Source: Harmothoe impar (taxonomy: Eukaryota > Annelida > Polychaeta > Phyllodocida > Polynoidae). Taken from it: a DNA stretch of 64,000 bases. Below are positions 41,521 to 51,794 of this stretch, in pieces. The notes under the pieces are model-generated. The model saw nothing but the letters and a program-made list of their open reading frames with translations, made no database searches and had not been told where the DNA came from. The DNA is taken from NCBI GenBank assembly GCA_947462335.1, contig OX381710.1:65591303-65655302 (forward strand), given 5' to 3'. The stretch's first letter is position 1, and each line of letters begins with the position of its first letter. The translations under genes and the position numbers were made by a program.

Positions 41521-42545
41521 TGTCACTACACGTGAAGAAACCCATGGAGGCCCGGCCCCCTACCAAGGAGCCCCATCCCCCACCCCCTCCCACCTCACAC
41601 AAGGCACCGCGCCAAAAATCTAACAGTGCACATGTACCCCACCCCCCAAAAGCACATGTCAACACGCCAGACCCGTCAATCATTCTGGTCGCCTCTCCCC
41701 CTCCCATGATGCAAGCCACCCCTCTCCTGAGTTCCACTCCCAATACCAATCCCACAAGAGGTACGAGGGATGCTGGAGGAGTCCCCACCGACTTCTTACT
41801 GCCACCAACCTCATACATAGGTAGCTACAAACAGAATAAAGAACACATCATGCAGACCCCTATAGGCCTAGCCTTCAGTGGGGAAAGTGCCTACCTTAGC
41901 AACTTCTTTCCGGCACTCATAACTGTCTCTCTGGATGGTTATGAAAAGGTCTTCCAATCAGTGGAGCAGGCCTATCAGTACTGCAAAGCCATACATGTCA
42001 ATGACTTCCCTGCTGCCGCAGCCATCCTGACTGAGCCCCGAGCCACTCTCAATAAATCCAGGGGCAGTTCTATAGTTACTGCTGGATCCGACTGGGCCCA
42101 CCGTGCAGTACCACTCATACGCAAATATGCCAATGCAAAATTCGTGCAGCATCCCAGAATGAGACTCAGACTATTCAATACCGGAAATCAACAGCTGCTA
42201 GAATCAAGCCACTGTGAATTCTGGGGAATAGGAATCAGCTACCTTGATCCACACCTGCCCGCCCTCACCTCCTATAAGGGGGTAAACATGATGGGCAACA
42301 TCCTCATGGACATCCGTTATGAGCTATCAGTACTATACAAGTACAAGGCCCCCAATCCGAGGGACCAACCACAGCCCAATCACAACATGCGCCGGTTACG
42401 TCATGCGGCACCACCTGTGCGGTATGCAGGTCACCCCCCACTCTACCGAGAGGACCTACACCTGAGCAACCATGCCGACTCAGCCACTGCCAAACCATCC
42501 AGGGACCAGGACAGTCGCTTCTACTACCAACCACCACCACACTAG
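41520..42545 (+). CDS. NADAR-domain protein within the LINE
   Basis: 341 aa. Residues 1-110 are Pro-rich linker. Residues about 114-273 are a NADAR (YbiA/DUF1768) domain: LAFSGESAYLSNFFP, then FQSVEQAYQYCKA with Glu149 in the catalytic position, KFVQHP..R..LFNTG, LLESS..FWGIG, and GVNMMGNILMDIR. All main NADAR motifs are kept, so enzyme activity is likely. Known NADAR proteins are N-glycosidases that remove ADP-ribose, including from guanine in DNA, or process riboflavin precursors. The ATG overlaps the ORF1 stop (TAATG) in the -1 frame, as in LINEs that use termination-reinitiation. The C-terminus after 280 is rich in Pro and His. The domain call is strong; its job in the element is unknown. 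Confidence 0.87.
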   Translation: MSLHVKKPMEARPPTKEPHPPPPPTSHKAPRQKSNSAHVPHPPKAHVNTPDPSIILVASPPPMMQATPLLSSTPNTNPTRGTRDAGGVPTDFLLPPTSYIGSYKQNKEHIMQTPIGLAFSGESAYLSNFFPALITVSLDGYEKVFQSVEQAYQYCKAIHVNDFPAAAAILTEPRATLNKSRGSSIVTAGSDWAHRAVPLIRKYANAKFVQHPRMRLRLFNTGNQQLLESSHCEFWGIGISYLDPHLPALTSYKGVNMMGNILMDIRYELSVLYKYKAPNPRDQPQPNHNMRRLRHAAPPVRYAGHPPLYREDLHLSNHADSATAKPSRDQDSRFYYQPPPH

Positions 42546-42714
42546 ACTTAGGTGTATGTATAAATGCATATGTAGCCAGCTGTCCCACAATCGTGGCTAG
42601 TTAGGCTTATAGTCAATACTGTGTCCAGGACCACTGGTGCTGCTATATATCTACTACACTTATACAGTGACGAGATCGGACATTAGGCCTGTAAACCTGT
42701 AACACCTTATAACC

Positions 42715-43332
42715 ATGACGGTTCTGCTTATTGGTGACTCCAGGGTCAGATACCTGGGTACCTACCTACAGCCACAGGCTTATTATAATGTAGTGTGCCG
42801 AGGAGGCGCAACACTAAACAGGATCAGGTCAATAGTATGCTCTTTATTGAGGCAGCCTCACACCTACACCTCGGTGCTCATTAGTGCAGGTATATGCGAC
42901 CTGTTATCTTATGATGACTGGGGCCAATCTTGTCTTGCGCCCCTCCCACCTCCCACTGAAATCAAACGCTGGTTTGGTAATGAGCTGAAGCAGATCACAA
43001 ATGATATCCTCTCTATCAACCCAGACTTGAAGGTCACCTACGTGCCACTTTATGGTGTGGACTTCACCACCCTGAATAATAACTGGCCGTATTGTCACCC
43101 CGACCAGGACTTAGTGGAAAAGGTATTACCCTTTGTCAACTCAGCAATCTACAATGAAAACATGCACAGACATATGACCACCCCTAAGGTGGATCCACTA
43201 GTGCATGAAAGACAATCCAGACGGCACTCTTACAAACATCACTACGACCTCCTGGATGATGGTCTCCATCCTACCCCAGATCTGTGTGCTTTAGTGGCTG
43301 GAGCCATAATGACCATCCCTCACACTAGTTAA
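42715..43332 (+). CDS. SGNH/GDSL esterase-like protein of the LINE
   Basis: 205 aa. Block I is LLIGDSRVRYL (Ser9 as nucleophile), block II the glycine of CRGGATLN, block III ISAGICDL where the usual Asn is Cys, block V DDGLHPTPDL with the Asp and His of the triad. CR1-clade ORF1 proteins carry a comparable esterase domain, thought to act on lipids or membranes. Here it is a separate ORF, 169 bases after the NADAR stop. The Asn to Cys change in the oxyanion position may reduce activity. Confidence 0.75.
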   Translation: MTVLLIGDSRVRYLGTYLQPQAYYNVVCRGGATLNRIRSIVCSLLRQPHTYTSVLISAGICDLLSYDDWGQSCLAPLPPPTEIKRWFGNELKQITNDILSINPDLKVTYVPLYGVDFTTLNNNWPYCHPDQDLVEKVLPFVNSAIYNENMHRHMTTPKVDPLVHERQSRRHSYKHHYDLLDDGLHPTPDLCALVAGAIMTIPHTS

Positions 43333-43389
43333 TAACTGTATTGACTCATCCACAGCTTGAATCATATCTGTTCATACATGTCGATAATG

Positions 43390-44095
43390 CTCTGATAATG
43401 TCTGATACCTTCTCTGTCGATCATGCACCTAATGAGATGCTGGCGATAATTATGATATTTGTGCACTTATACTTATGTAAACTGAAAATTTACCATTATT
43501 GATTATTAGTTGACTCACTCCCAACAAGAATCACATTTATTCATACATGGGTTCATTGCTCTGATAATGTCTGATAACCTTCTCTGTCGACCATGCACCT
43601 AGTGAGATGCTGGCGATAATTAGGTTAATTATGCACCTTTTATTTATGTGAACGAAAAATTGCTGTAAACGTGCGTATTTTCGCTGGTACAAATTTTCGC
43701 GGATTTGCTTTAGAATACAATTTCGCTGGGATTTAAATTCGCTGATATTGAAATATTAGTTATATAGCTATATTGGATAAATTTTCGCTCTGTACATATT
43801 TTCGCGGATTTTCAAATCCGCGGGGTCCGCGAAAATGTGTACAGCGCGAAATAAAATACGTTTACAGTAACCACTATTGACTAACCCTGATAACACTCTC
43901 TGTCGACCATGCACCTAATGAGATGCTGGCGATAATTAGGTTAATTATGCACCTATTACTTATGTGAACCAAAAATTAACCACTATTGACTAACCCTGAT
44001 AACCTTCTCTATTGACCAAGCACCTAACGAGATGCTGGTGATAATTAGGTTAATTGTGCACATATTATTATTATGTAAACCAAAAATTGACCATT
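43390..44095 (+). repeat. Tandem repeat in the LINE spacer, about 110-bp unit, four copies
   Basis: The unit contains TGATAACCTTCTCTGTCGACC, ATGCACCTAATGAGATGCTGG and CGATAATTAGGTTAATTATG. Copies start near 43400, 43568, 43886 and 43996. The second copy is interrupted by the MITE at 43662-43868. A longer version of the unit (from GACTCA.CC to TTACCATTATTGA) is shared by the first two. It could be a promoter or RNA element of the LINE; none is proven. Confidence 0.75.
43662..43868. mobile_element. MITE rich in TTTTCGC motifs
   Basis: The inverted ends GCTGTAAACGTGCGTATTTTCGC and its diverged complement at 43826-43868 flank about 200 bases with repeated ATTTTCGCGGA. It cuts one tandem-repeat unit between AAAAATT and AACCACTATTGA, which are adjacent in the uninterrupted unit, so it inserted after the repeat arose. 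No clear target duplication. Confidence 0.65.
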
Positions 44096-44686
44096 ATATT
44101 CGCTATATTCTACTACATTAAATACCTTGGCACCTAGTGAGGTGTCTAGGTTTGTATTGCTTTGCTGTGTACGCTTACCCTGACTATCACATAATGTGCA
44201 CACCACATAACATGCTAAAATGCTAATTGCTATGTACAAATGCACCATCCTGACGTCAGATATTGTATACTTGATACCAGATTGACCAGTACACCTGCAT
44301 GTGTATCCCCGTTCTCCTTGTATGTCGATAAAAGTTGAATGTCACCTAATGAGATGATCATTCACAGGCATCTTGGCATCATATGATGCCCTATTGTGAC
44401 TTTGTTTACAGATATTTAGTGAATTATCTCGGCAACAAAGTCACCCTATGCTAAAATAAATTGTTAATCATACTATTAATGCTAACACTGTACAGCAACC
44501 ACTGGTGTTTCGCCAGTACATCAACTTCAGATGTGTTGCTTAAAATTAACATAGATTAGCTTAGCTTACCTTAACTATCAAATTAAATTACTGCCCATGG
44601 CAATGTATGTATATATATATATATATAGCCGACTTATATTAATCCATAATAAATAAACATGGTTGTGCCTCTACACTCTGAGCTAA

Positions 44687-44878
44687 ATGATGCCAACAAA
44701 CCTTGCTGACCGCAATTCGACACCTGACACTCTTTGTCACACCGCCTTCCTACAAGGCGACTTCCTCCCCCTCATACTAACTCTCCTGTACATATACTTT
44801 ATTAACACCATCTTCCATATGGCATATGATACCAGTAATATTCTACCAACCAATCTGACCAGGGCATTGCGAAAATGA
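44687..44878 (+). CDS. Small hydrophobic ORF overlapping the EN-RT start
   Basis: 63 aa with one likely membrane segment (LPLILTLLYIYFINTIF, about residues 28-44). Its TGA overlaps the ATG of the EN-RT ORF (ATGA, 44875-44878). It could be a real peptide, or a leader that delivers ribosomes to the RT start. A TATATATATATA run lies about 75 bases upstream. No family is known. Confidence 0.4.
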   Translation: MMPTNLADRNSTPDTLCHTAFLQGDFLPLILTLLYIYFINTIFHMAYDTSNILPTNLTRALRK

Positions 44879-47784
44879 CCACGGCCCCCAAGGACTTTGT
44901 CGGCTTCAAAGGTCTAAAGCTAGGTCATTACAATATCAGGAGCATAGATCTAAAGTTTGACCAGCTGGAGAAGATCGTGGTCATGTTTGATGTGTTTATG
45001 GTCAGTGAAAGCTGGCTATTAGAAGGCTACGCAGATAGCAAACTCCATATCAATGGCTACAAATTCCTCAGATATGACCGCATTGTTGACAAAGTGGGGG
45101 GTGGGCTGCTAATGTATATATGTAACAGAATGGCCCCATATTGTAATATAGTCCCCTGCCTAATGAAGTCAAACACAGACATTGAGATTATGGTAGTAAA
45201 CTTTACTCAAGACAAGCATCGCCTAACCTCATTTGTACATGTCTACAGGCCACCTAGTGGCAGCTATGTTAACTGTATTGACACACTTGAGGAAATATGT
45301 AAATCACCACTCCTGGATGGCAGGGAAATGTGGGTAATTGGTGATATTAATGTGAATCTTTTTGAACCTGATGATTGCAAGACAAAGTATTATAAAAAGG
45401 CATTAGGAGAACTAAATTTGCAGGATTATATCTATAATATAACTAGACCTAATCCAAAAGGGCCTGGGGGCACCTGCATCGACTTAATAGCAACTGACTG
45501 TGATATTGTCATGCATGCTGGTACCTTGCCTCACTTAATTAGTGATCACTTGCCCATTTATGTCGTAAAAAAGAAGGCCAAAGAAAAGTATGACATAATC
45601 AAGGTCCGTGGTAGGTCCTATAAAAATTATGATTACTCCGACTTTAGTGACTATCTATTACACATTGACTGGTCACCTTTCTACGGTGCCGACGGTGTCG
45701 ACGCTAAATGGGATTTCATGCTTTCTTCTATAACAGATTATCTAGACCTGCACTGTCCCATAAAAGACATGCAATTTAAGGACATGCACAAGCCCTGGAT
45801 AACTAAACATATCTTGGAATCCATTTATGAACGTAATGAATATATGTTAGAGTACTGCTCCGGTGGCAAGGCAAACCCTGATCTACTGGAAAAGGCCAAG
45901 CAAGTTCGCCGTGATATTAATGCTATGTCAAAATTATCTGAGGAAAACTTTTATAAGAATAAACTAGAAGAATTGTCCCACAACCCGTATAAATTCTGGA
46001 AGGAGCTAAATAAACTCTTAGGTAGAACAGGCAGTGGTAAATCTGAAATCATCCTAACCAGTCACACGGATGGCAGTGAAATAAGGGACACAGCTGTCCC
46101 AGACTATGTCAATGGCTTTTTCACTAATATAGGAAGCGACTTGTTTGACAAACTAGGCGATGTGCCTACTGTCCGAGCAAAATGTAAACCCATGTCCTCC
46201 TCTCACCCTATAATAGACGAGAGCTCGATATCTTATGAAGAAGTCATTAAGCTCCTAAAGGACATTGAGGTACACAAATCCAGTGGTATAGCGGATCTGA
46301 ACACTGCAGTGCTCAAGGATGCCCTCCTAATAATGGCTCCCCAGTTAACCTATCTAATCCAATATTGTCTCCATAAAATAAAATTCCCTGCTGAATGGGC
46401 CTCTGCCCGGGTCGTCCCCCTCCCTAAGTCTGGAGATCTGAAACAGATTGGCAACTGGAGACCCATATCCCTACTGCCAGTCCCCAGTAAAATTATGGAG
46501 CGCATTATTTATAGACGCATCTACTCTCATTTAGAAGAAAATGCACTACTGGCTGGTTCTCAATATGGATTCCGCACGTCCAGGGGAACTAATGACGCTG
46601 TGTTCAAACTGGTAAATGACATCTATTCAGCTAAAGACAAAAACGAATACATGGTCACGTGTTTCCTGGACGTGCGGAAGGCTTTTGATAGCATCCATCA
46701 TGGTGAATTACTAGGACGGATGAAAGATTTTGGTCTACCCGAAATATACAGTGATTGGCTGTATGCATACTTGGATCAAAGAAGCCAGGTAGTTACCTGC
46801 AATAACCATGTATCTACTAAACTACCCATCTCATTTGGAGTACCCCAGGGCTCCATTCTGGGTCCTTTATTGTTCATTTGTTTTGTAAATAATATGCCTG
46901 AAATTGTGAAAAATTGTAAGGTAATTATGTATGCAGACGATGTTGTCTTCTATAAATCTCATCATTCATTATCAGCTGCCGTAGATCTTGTCCAGCAAGA
47001 CGCTACCCTAATTCATAACTGGTTTGCCACAAGTGGACTTTGCATAAATACTGAAAAAACTAAAATTGTTACCTTTGGCAAGCAGCATATCGACATTGAA
47101 AATATAAAAATTACAATGGGAGTCACAACCCTACAGGTCTGCCCTCAGTATGAATACCTAGGTATAATTCTGGATAGCAACTTTACTTTAGAGAAATCTG
47201 TGAACAAATCTGTGTCCACTGCTAATCTAAGAAATGTCATGCTGCGCAAAATGAAACGGAAAATGTCAACACACACGGCTCTGTTAGTGTACAAACAGAC
47301 CATACTGCCTGTTCTAGAGTATTGTGGTTATTTGTTTAATGGCATAGTTAAAACTCAACACAAGCGCCTACAGTTGTTGCAAAATAGGTGCCTGCGCACA
47401 TGCCTGAATATCAGACTGAAATATCATGTGGTTGATTTACACCAAGATGCAAATATAAACTACCTGTGTGTACGATACGACCTGCAACTCTTGTTACTCA
47501 TATACAAATATGTCTATAGTGCTAATTACGATAATGAATCACTAGGCCTAGTGTTCCAAACCACCCCAGCTGAGGGGATCAGGACGAGATCCTCGAACAC
47601 TGGCTTATTACAATACCCCTCTTCTGTTAAAACTGGGTACAGAAAGAGCCCGTTATACAGAGGTATAGACATATGGAACAAACTGAATACCTCATGTAGG
47701 ATGGCCACCAATAAAGAGGTCTTTAGAAGCAAAGCTCTTGCAAGTCTAGTGTCTATATTTAGAGCCTTACATAACTTGAACTGA
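44875..47784 (+). CDS. LINE ORF2: AP endonuclease and reverse transcriptase
   Basis: 969 aa, intact. The endonuclease is at about 15-240 (LGHYNIRSID, SESWL, HVYRPPSG, WVIGDINVNL, SDHLPIYV). RT is at about 500-760 (RVVPLPKSGD, NWRPISLLPV, GFRTSRGT, FLDVRKAFDSI, GVPQGSILGPLLF, YADDVVFY with the Asp pair near 686). The C-terminal part (QLLQNRCLRT) is typical of jockey/CR1-group elements. No RNase H. It nicks target DNA and primes reverse transcription there. Being open over 2.9 kb, it is young. Confidence 0.92.
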   Translation: MTTAPKDFVGFKGLKLGHYNIRSIDLKFDQLEKIVVMFDVFMVSESWLLEGYADSKLHINGYKFLRYDRIVDKVGGGLLMYICNRMAPYCNIVPCLMKSNTDIEIMVVNFTQDKHRLTSFVHVYRPPSGSYVNCIDTLEEICKSPLLDGREMWVIGDINVNLFEPDDCKTKYYKKALGELNLQDYIYNITRPNPKGPGGTCIDLIATDCDIVMHAGTLPHLISDHLPIYVVKKKAKEKYDIIKVRGRSYKNYDYSDFSDYLLHIDWSPFYGADGVDAKWDFMLSSITDYLDLHCPIKDMQFKDMHKPWITKHILESIYERNEYMLEYCSGGKANPDLLEKAKQVRRDINAMSKLSEENFYKNKLEELSHNPYKFWKELNKLLGRTGSGKSEIILTSHTDGSEIRDTAVPDYVNGFFTNIGSDLFDKLGDVPTVRAKCKPMSSSHPIIDESSISYEEVIKLLKDIEVHKSSGIADLNTAVLKDALLIMAPQLTYLIQYCLHKIKFPAEWASARVVPLPKSGDLKQIGNWRPISLLPVPSKIMERIIYRRIYSHLEENALLAGSQYGFRTSRGTNDAVFKLVNDIYSAKDKNEYMVTCFLDVRKAFDSIHHGELLGRMKDFGLPEIYSDWLYAYLDQRSQVVTCNNHVSTKLPISFGVPQGSILGPLLFICFVNNMPEIVKNCKVIMYADDVVFYKSHHSLSAAVDLVQQDATLIHNWFATSGLCINTEKTKIVTFGKQHIDIENIKITMGVTTLQVCPQYEYLGIILDSNFTLEKSVNKSVSTANLRNVMLRKMKRKMSTHTALLVYKQTILPVLEYCGYLFNGIVKTQHKRLQLLQNRCLRTCLNIRLKYHVVDLHQDANINYLCVRYDLQLLLLIYKYVYSANYDNESLGLVFQTTPAEGIRTRSSNTGLLQYPSSVKTGYRKSPLYRGIDIWNKLNTSCRMATNKEVFRSKALASLVSIFRALHNLN

Positions 47785-48780
47785 GCATATCACTGTTATA
47801 CAATTATATGCATCTTATATATCTGTCCTTAAGAAGTAATATACTATGTCCTTCAATATACTTATCTATTATGTTACAACTACACACCTGATACTAACGG
47901 CTGAAAAAGTGCCGTCGTTCGTTTGTCTACCTGTTGCCACTATTGTAACTCTCATTGCTATCGTGTCTATATGTAATAACTGAGAAATTGCTCTGTTGTC
48001 TGTATTATCATACATCGTAAACTATCTCAACATAGCGATATGTTCTCATGTGTGACTGAAAAGTCACCCCTTATAGTTGTATCCGACTCATGCATATATA
48101 AACATCATAATCTATACCAGTTACTACAGTTCAGTCAATGTTGAGAACTATGTTATAAGTCATGGAATTCCATTGTCTGTATCTGTAATTGCTTTGGAGA
48201 TGTCAAATACCATCATGACTTTATGTGATATCAACATCAATCATGTATATATCTCCTTGAATTGTACTGTGTTTAGAAAATCATCTTATGAAAATAAACA
48301 CTTTATAAACTCAAAATACAGATACCAAATTTTAAAATGTCTGCAGCCAGTCTACACCTACAACTGAGTAACGCCAAACAACACCAATCTCTAAGATATT
48401 TCTATCATACGTCCACATTAAAGCAAATTACCCCAAATATCTGCCTGGTCCGACACATCCAATTAACTCAAAACCATTGATTTAGAGGAGATCCCTATCA
48501 TGGCCCAGAAACACAGACCATATTATCAGTGGGATCCCGGTTCTAGACGCCCTGGAAAAAACTGCCTGAGGGCCCGCTTTAGAATTAGCATTGTGTACAC
48601 CAGTGTGATTCATAATTGCATCTAAATCCTGCAGTAGTGACACAAATTAAGTACCGACAGCCACATCATACATTAAAAATCATAATTGCATTAGTACTTA
48701 GCTAGCTATTCTACACTATACACATTATGGTATCCAGTGTAAGGAAAACTTCTGAGTTAAACAGAGCTATACAACAGGGT
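47785..48780 (+). other. LINE 3' UTR and flank
   Basis: AT-rich and non-coding. The 3' end of the LINE was not located; no poly(A) or short tandem repeat tail is evident, so the element limit of about 48400 is a guess. Confidence 0.35.
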
Positions 48781-48786
48781 GTTTAC

Positions 48787-48828
48787 CTGTACCGCGGAGA
48801 GCCAGGAAAACGGCCGTTTCTCTGCCAT
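48787..48828 (-). CDS. Possible first coding exon (MAEKRPFSW)
   Basis: On the minus strand an ATG opens MAEKRPFSWLSAVQ, directly followed by a good donor GTAAAC (plus 48781-48786). It could be the N-terminus of the SLC18-like gene or of an unrelated gene, or chance. No middle exons were found to link it. Confidence 0.25.
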
Positions 48829-48941
48829 TCTTCAATATTCTTGCTGGAGATACTCCTTGTAAATATCCTTCAAAATGGCCAAATTAGGACGAAATTAAGG
48901 TGAATTTTTACATTTGAATCGAGGAATCGTATAATAAACCT

Positions 48942-49054
48942 AATAATGTATGGATATCAGGCACTCGGAATTGTATATCGTATGATCGTATATACGCACT
49001 CATGCCTATATCATACGATATACAATTCCGAGTGCCGGATATCCATACATTATT
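48942..49054. mobile_element. Near-perfect palindrome of about 113 bp
   Basis: Arms of about 45 bp (AATGTATGGATATC, GGCACTCGGAATTGTATATCG and complements at 49007-49054) surround a short centre rich in CGTATATACG. One or two mismatches. Probably a small foldback MITE; it would form a strong hairpin. Confidence 0.75.
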
Positions 49055-50190
49055 GGTTAAATATACATTGGGGAGAGGGCATGATAGTGCAAAGCTAACT
49101 GCAAAGCCTACATTCCCTTACAGTAGGTATCCCAGGACGTTTGAAGATATTATTTTTGCACATGTAGAAACTAATTAGATTGATAGACCTTGTTAAAAGA
49201 GGAAAAACTGTTTTTATATGATACAGATCGGTCAAGCGGTTTAGATTTGGGAGCCATTTGAAAGTGTGATAATAAGGTCTGGACTTAGCCAAATTTGGCC
49301 CCTCTCCTCAAGCTCATTACGCATGCATTTGATAGGCATTCTGTAGCATCTGGGAAAGGGAATAAATTGTGTATACTGATTTGATCCTGATTACAGCATA
49401 TATCTCCTTATCTCAATGAAGAGTCAATGAGTTCAGACATTAGGTTTTATTTTTACAGGCCCTCAAAATTATGATATATTACATGTAAGTCATAGATTTT
49501 GCCCAGAACTATGCAAAATGTTGCAAGTTTGGTAGTGTATGATTTCACCAATATGTCAGATATCGTTTTGGTTCTCTGGGAATCCTTTCTAAAGGTATTG
49601 GAGATTGTGCCTATTTTTTACCTGTTCTAGATAACCAAGTTTGACTTCACTATTCTCATTCAAAAATGAAGAAAAAGCTAATTTCCCCAATGTCCCTGAA
49701 GAGTGAAAATGACTTAACTCCAAACCAACACTAGACAACTGTTGTTTCATATATCAAGTTGAATTATGTTATAGGTATAGATCAATATGGTATACTTCAG
49801 TTCCAAGCAATTTTTACCCATCAAAAGTATAACATAATACTGAGTGATCTGATGAAGATCATGAAATTCTCTGAAATTGCTCAAATATTGCTGATATCTG
49901 GCTATTTTATGGTACCTTAGGACAAATTTCTTCTTGACCTCTGAATCCAACTTTTAATATTGACCCATTTATAATATTCCTATAACGTAACAACATAATT
50001 ATGTAACTTTTAGGCCCATCACATGATGATTTGCAAATGCTGATATTGGAGTTTTCTATGCTGGATACAAATGGGTTTACAATTGATACAGTGTATTACA
50101 TTCGAATGGAATCACATGTATGAGGATCCTGAGGGGTGTATATATAATATATGTATTGGTATAGCTTGTTTTTTCACCTTTATAGTCAAT
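49055..50190. other. No supported feature
   Basis: AT-rich sequence. No coherent ORF, repeat or splice pair was recognised. Confidence 0.35.
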
Positions 50191-50194
50191 ATGT

Positions 50195-50880
50195 GAGGAC
50201 TGGTGGCTTCAGACCTGGGCTATATGGTTCAGTGGGTTCGGTGCTTTATCCTACTTTCCCTCTTACACCGCTAATGGTAACAACTAAGTTGTTAGTGCAT
50301 TTCATAGAGCAAGGAAATACCTCTCAAATGACCCAAAAGATTTGTATCAAACATTTTGGAAAAGTGCCAAAAATTGCGGAAAATTACTTGAAAATTCATA
50401 TTTTTTAGATTTGAAAATACTTTTTATATGTCTATCCCCTCTTGCAATATCTCAAAATAAAGTCCTGACTGTCCTGCTTTAAGTGATTAAACTCCCGAGA
50501 CTGTATCTTCAATGGCGTCGGAGCAAAAGCAGTGTCTATTGTAGGGCTGCAGGGGGTTGGGAGCTTTATTCTAATTTCGTTCTTACGCCATTAGTTATAT
50601 CAATTAAATAGTTGGCACATCTGATAGAACAAAAAAATACCTTTCAAATGACACCAAATATGTGTATGTAATGATTCGAAAAAGTGCCGAAAATTGCCCA
50701 AAAATCCCTATTTTCTAATTTAAAAATACTTTCAATAGCCCTACCCCCATGTATAATACCTCAAAATGTAGCTCAGAGGGTCCTGCTCACAGTGGTAAAG
50801 CTCCTGAGACTGTATCTCTAATGGCGTGAGAGCGAAATAGTTTTTTAGATAGTGTGTTCTTCAGGGCTGCAGTACTACTC
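50195..50880. repeat. Two tandem copies of a ~340-bp repeat
   Basis: Both copies run in the same order through TTATYCTA.TTTC.TTCTTAC, AGTTGTTAGTGCAT or AGTTGGCACAT, AAATACCT.TCAAATGAC, AAAAGTGCC.AAAATTGC, GAGACTGTATCT..AATGGCGT. The junction is near 50545. Roughly 75-80 percent alike by eye. Confidence 0.7.
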
Positions 50881-50899
50881 ACTGACAGAAGGTTCTGTT

Positions 50900-51780
50900 T
50901 TCCGATTTTTAGCAAAATTAACAGCATCAGGAGGGGTACACAGCATCATGATACAGATCTCTTGATACATCAGGGTGATGCGCATATATCAGAGCTTTCA
51001 GTAGCATATTTTAGATATATGATACTCAGAATAGTATGGAAGAAAATTTGATTCTAAAAGTATGAGTTTTGGTGGGATTACACGCGAGGACACAGCCAGA
51101 GGCGGCCTACTGGGATACCTACTTACAGATTGCTAACACATCATTAATGTGTATGCTTTTGCCGTGCATACTAAGGACATGTATTTATGACTTAAGAAAT
51201 GCCTATATAGTCATCTAAAAAATTTACAAATTGGGGTAGCATCAACAATTTGAAGATGATGTATTGACACTCAGAATAGCCCACCGTTTTGTCAGTCTTC
51301 AAAAAAGTGCCGGCCTCATGTAAGCACTGAGGGTAAGGGAGCTTCCAATTTATAAGCACTTGGGCCCTTAAACTCAACGGTATGTAAGTCAAGTGTCTGA
51401 GGTTTGACTATTATCACTCACCAGCGAGTATCATGAGACGTTTACACTAAAACACCTTACAAATGGATGTATTTGTTGCAAGGTAGTAAATTGTAGGTAA
51501 AAAAGTGTTCTAACACGCACAGCAGTGACTCTCGTACTGGCGCCTATAGACCAAGCGGCATGACTTGGTCACTGGCGCTACATTTCTTGATGCACATCTA
51601 GGCGATGGTATCATCTCCTTGACAACAGCCAATGAGCATGCGTCACTGGGATGCCAGCCTGCGGCTGGCATTCAAGATGATGCGGCAATGTTTACAGTGT
51701 ATTTACAGCTGTATTTCAAATAGTTACAGTGGATATACAGTTTAGAAGGTATTTTGTTTGTTTGTTGCTAGAAGGTATTT
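50900..51780. other. No gene; short related hairpin near 51545
   Basis: Non-coding. CGCCTATAGACCAAGCGGCATGACTTGGTCACTGGCG near 51540-51577 is a small imperfect inverted repeat whose ACCAAG/CTTGGTC part echoes the larger hairpin at 51795. Confidence 0.4.
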
Positions 51781-51794
51781 TGTTTGCTGCGAGG

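Larger units (their letters stand above)
39230..48400 (+). mobile_element. Long multi-ORF non-LTR retrotransposon (CR1/jockey-like) with NADAR and SGNH ORFs
   Basis: All ORFs are on the plus strand in one run: ORF1 (39396-41520, in two frames), NADAR (41520-42545), SGNH esterase (42715-43332), tandem-repeat spacer, a small hydrophobic ORF (44687-44878), and EN-RT (44875-47784). Two stop/start overlaps (TAATG and ATGA) tie neighbours together. Esterase domains are known in the ORF1 of CR1-clade LINEs; a NADAR domain is not one I know from LINEs. The element ends are not defined; a GCCGCCAT YY1-type motif near 39228-39240 could belong to its promoter. Treating it as one element is an inference from strand, order and overlaps. 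Confidence 0.7.

Noticed and set aside
49840..49880. Second hammerhead-like CTGATGA...GAAA
   Set aside because: The bases between do not form a stem II hairpin with a proper loop.
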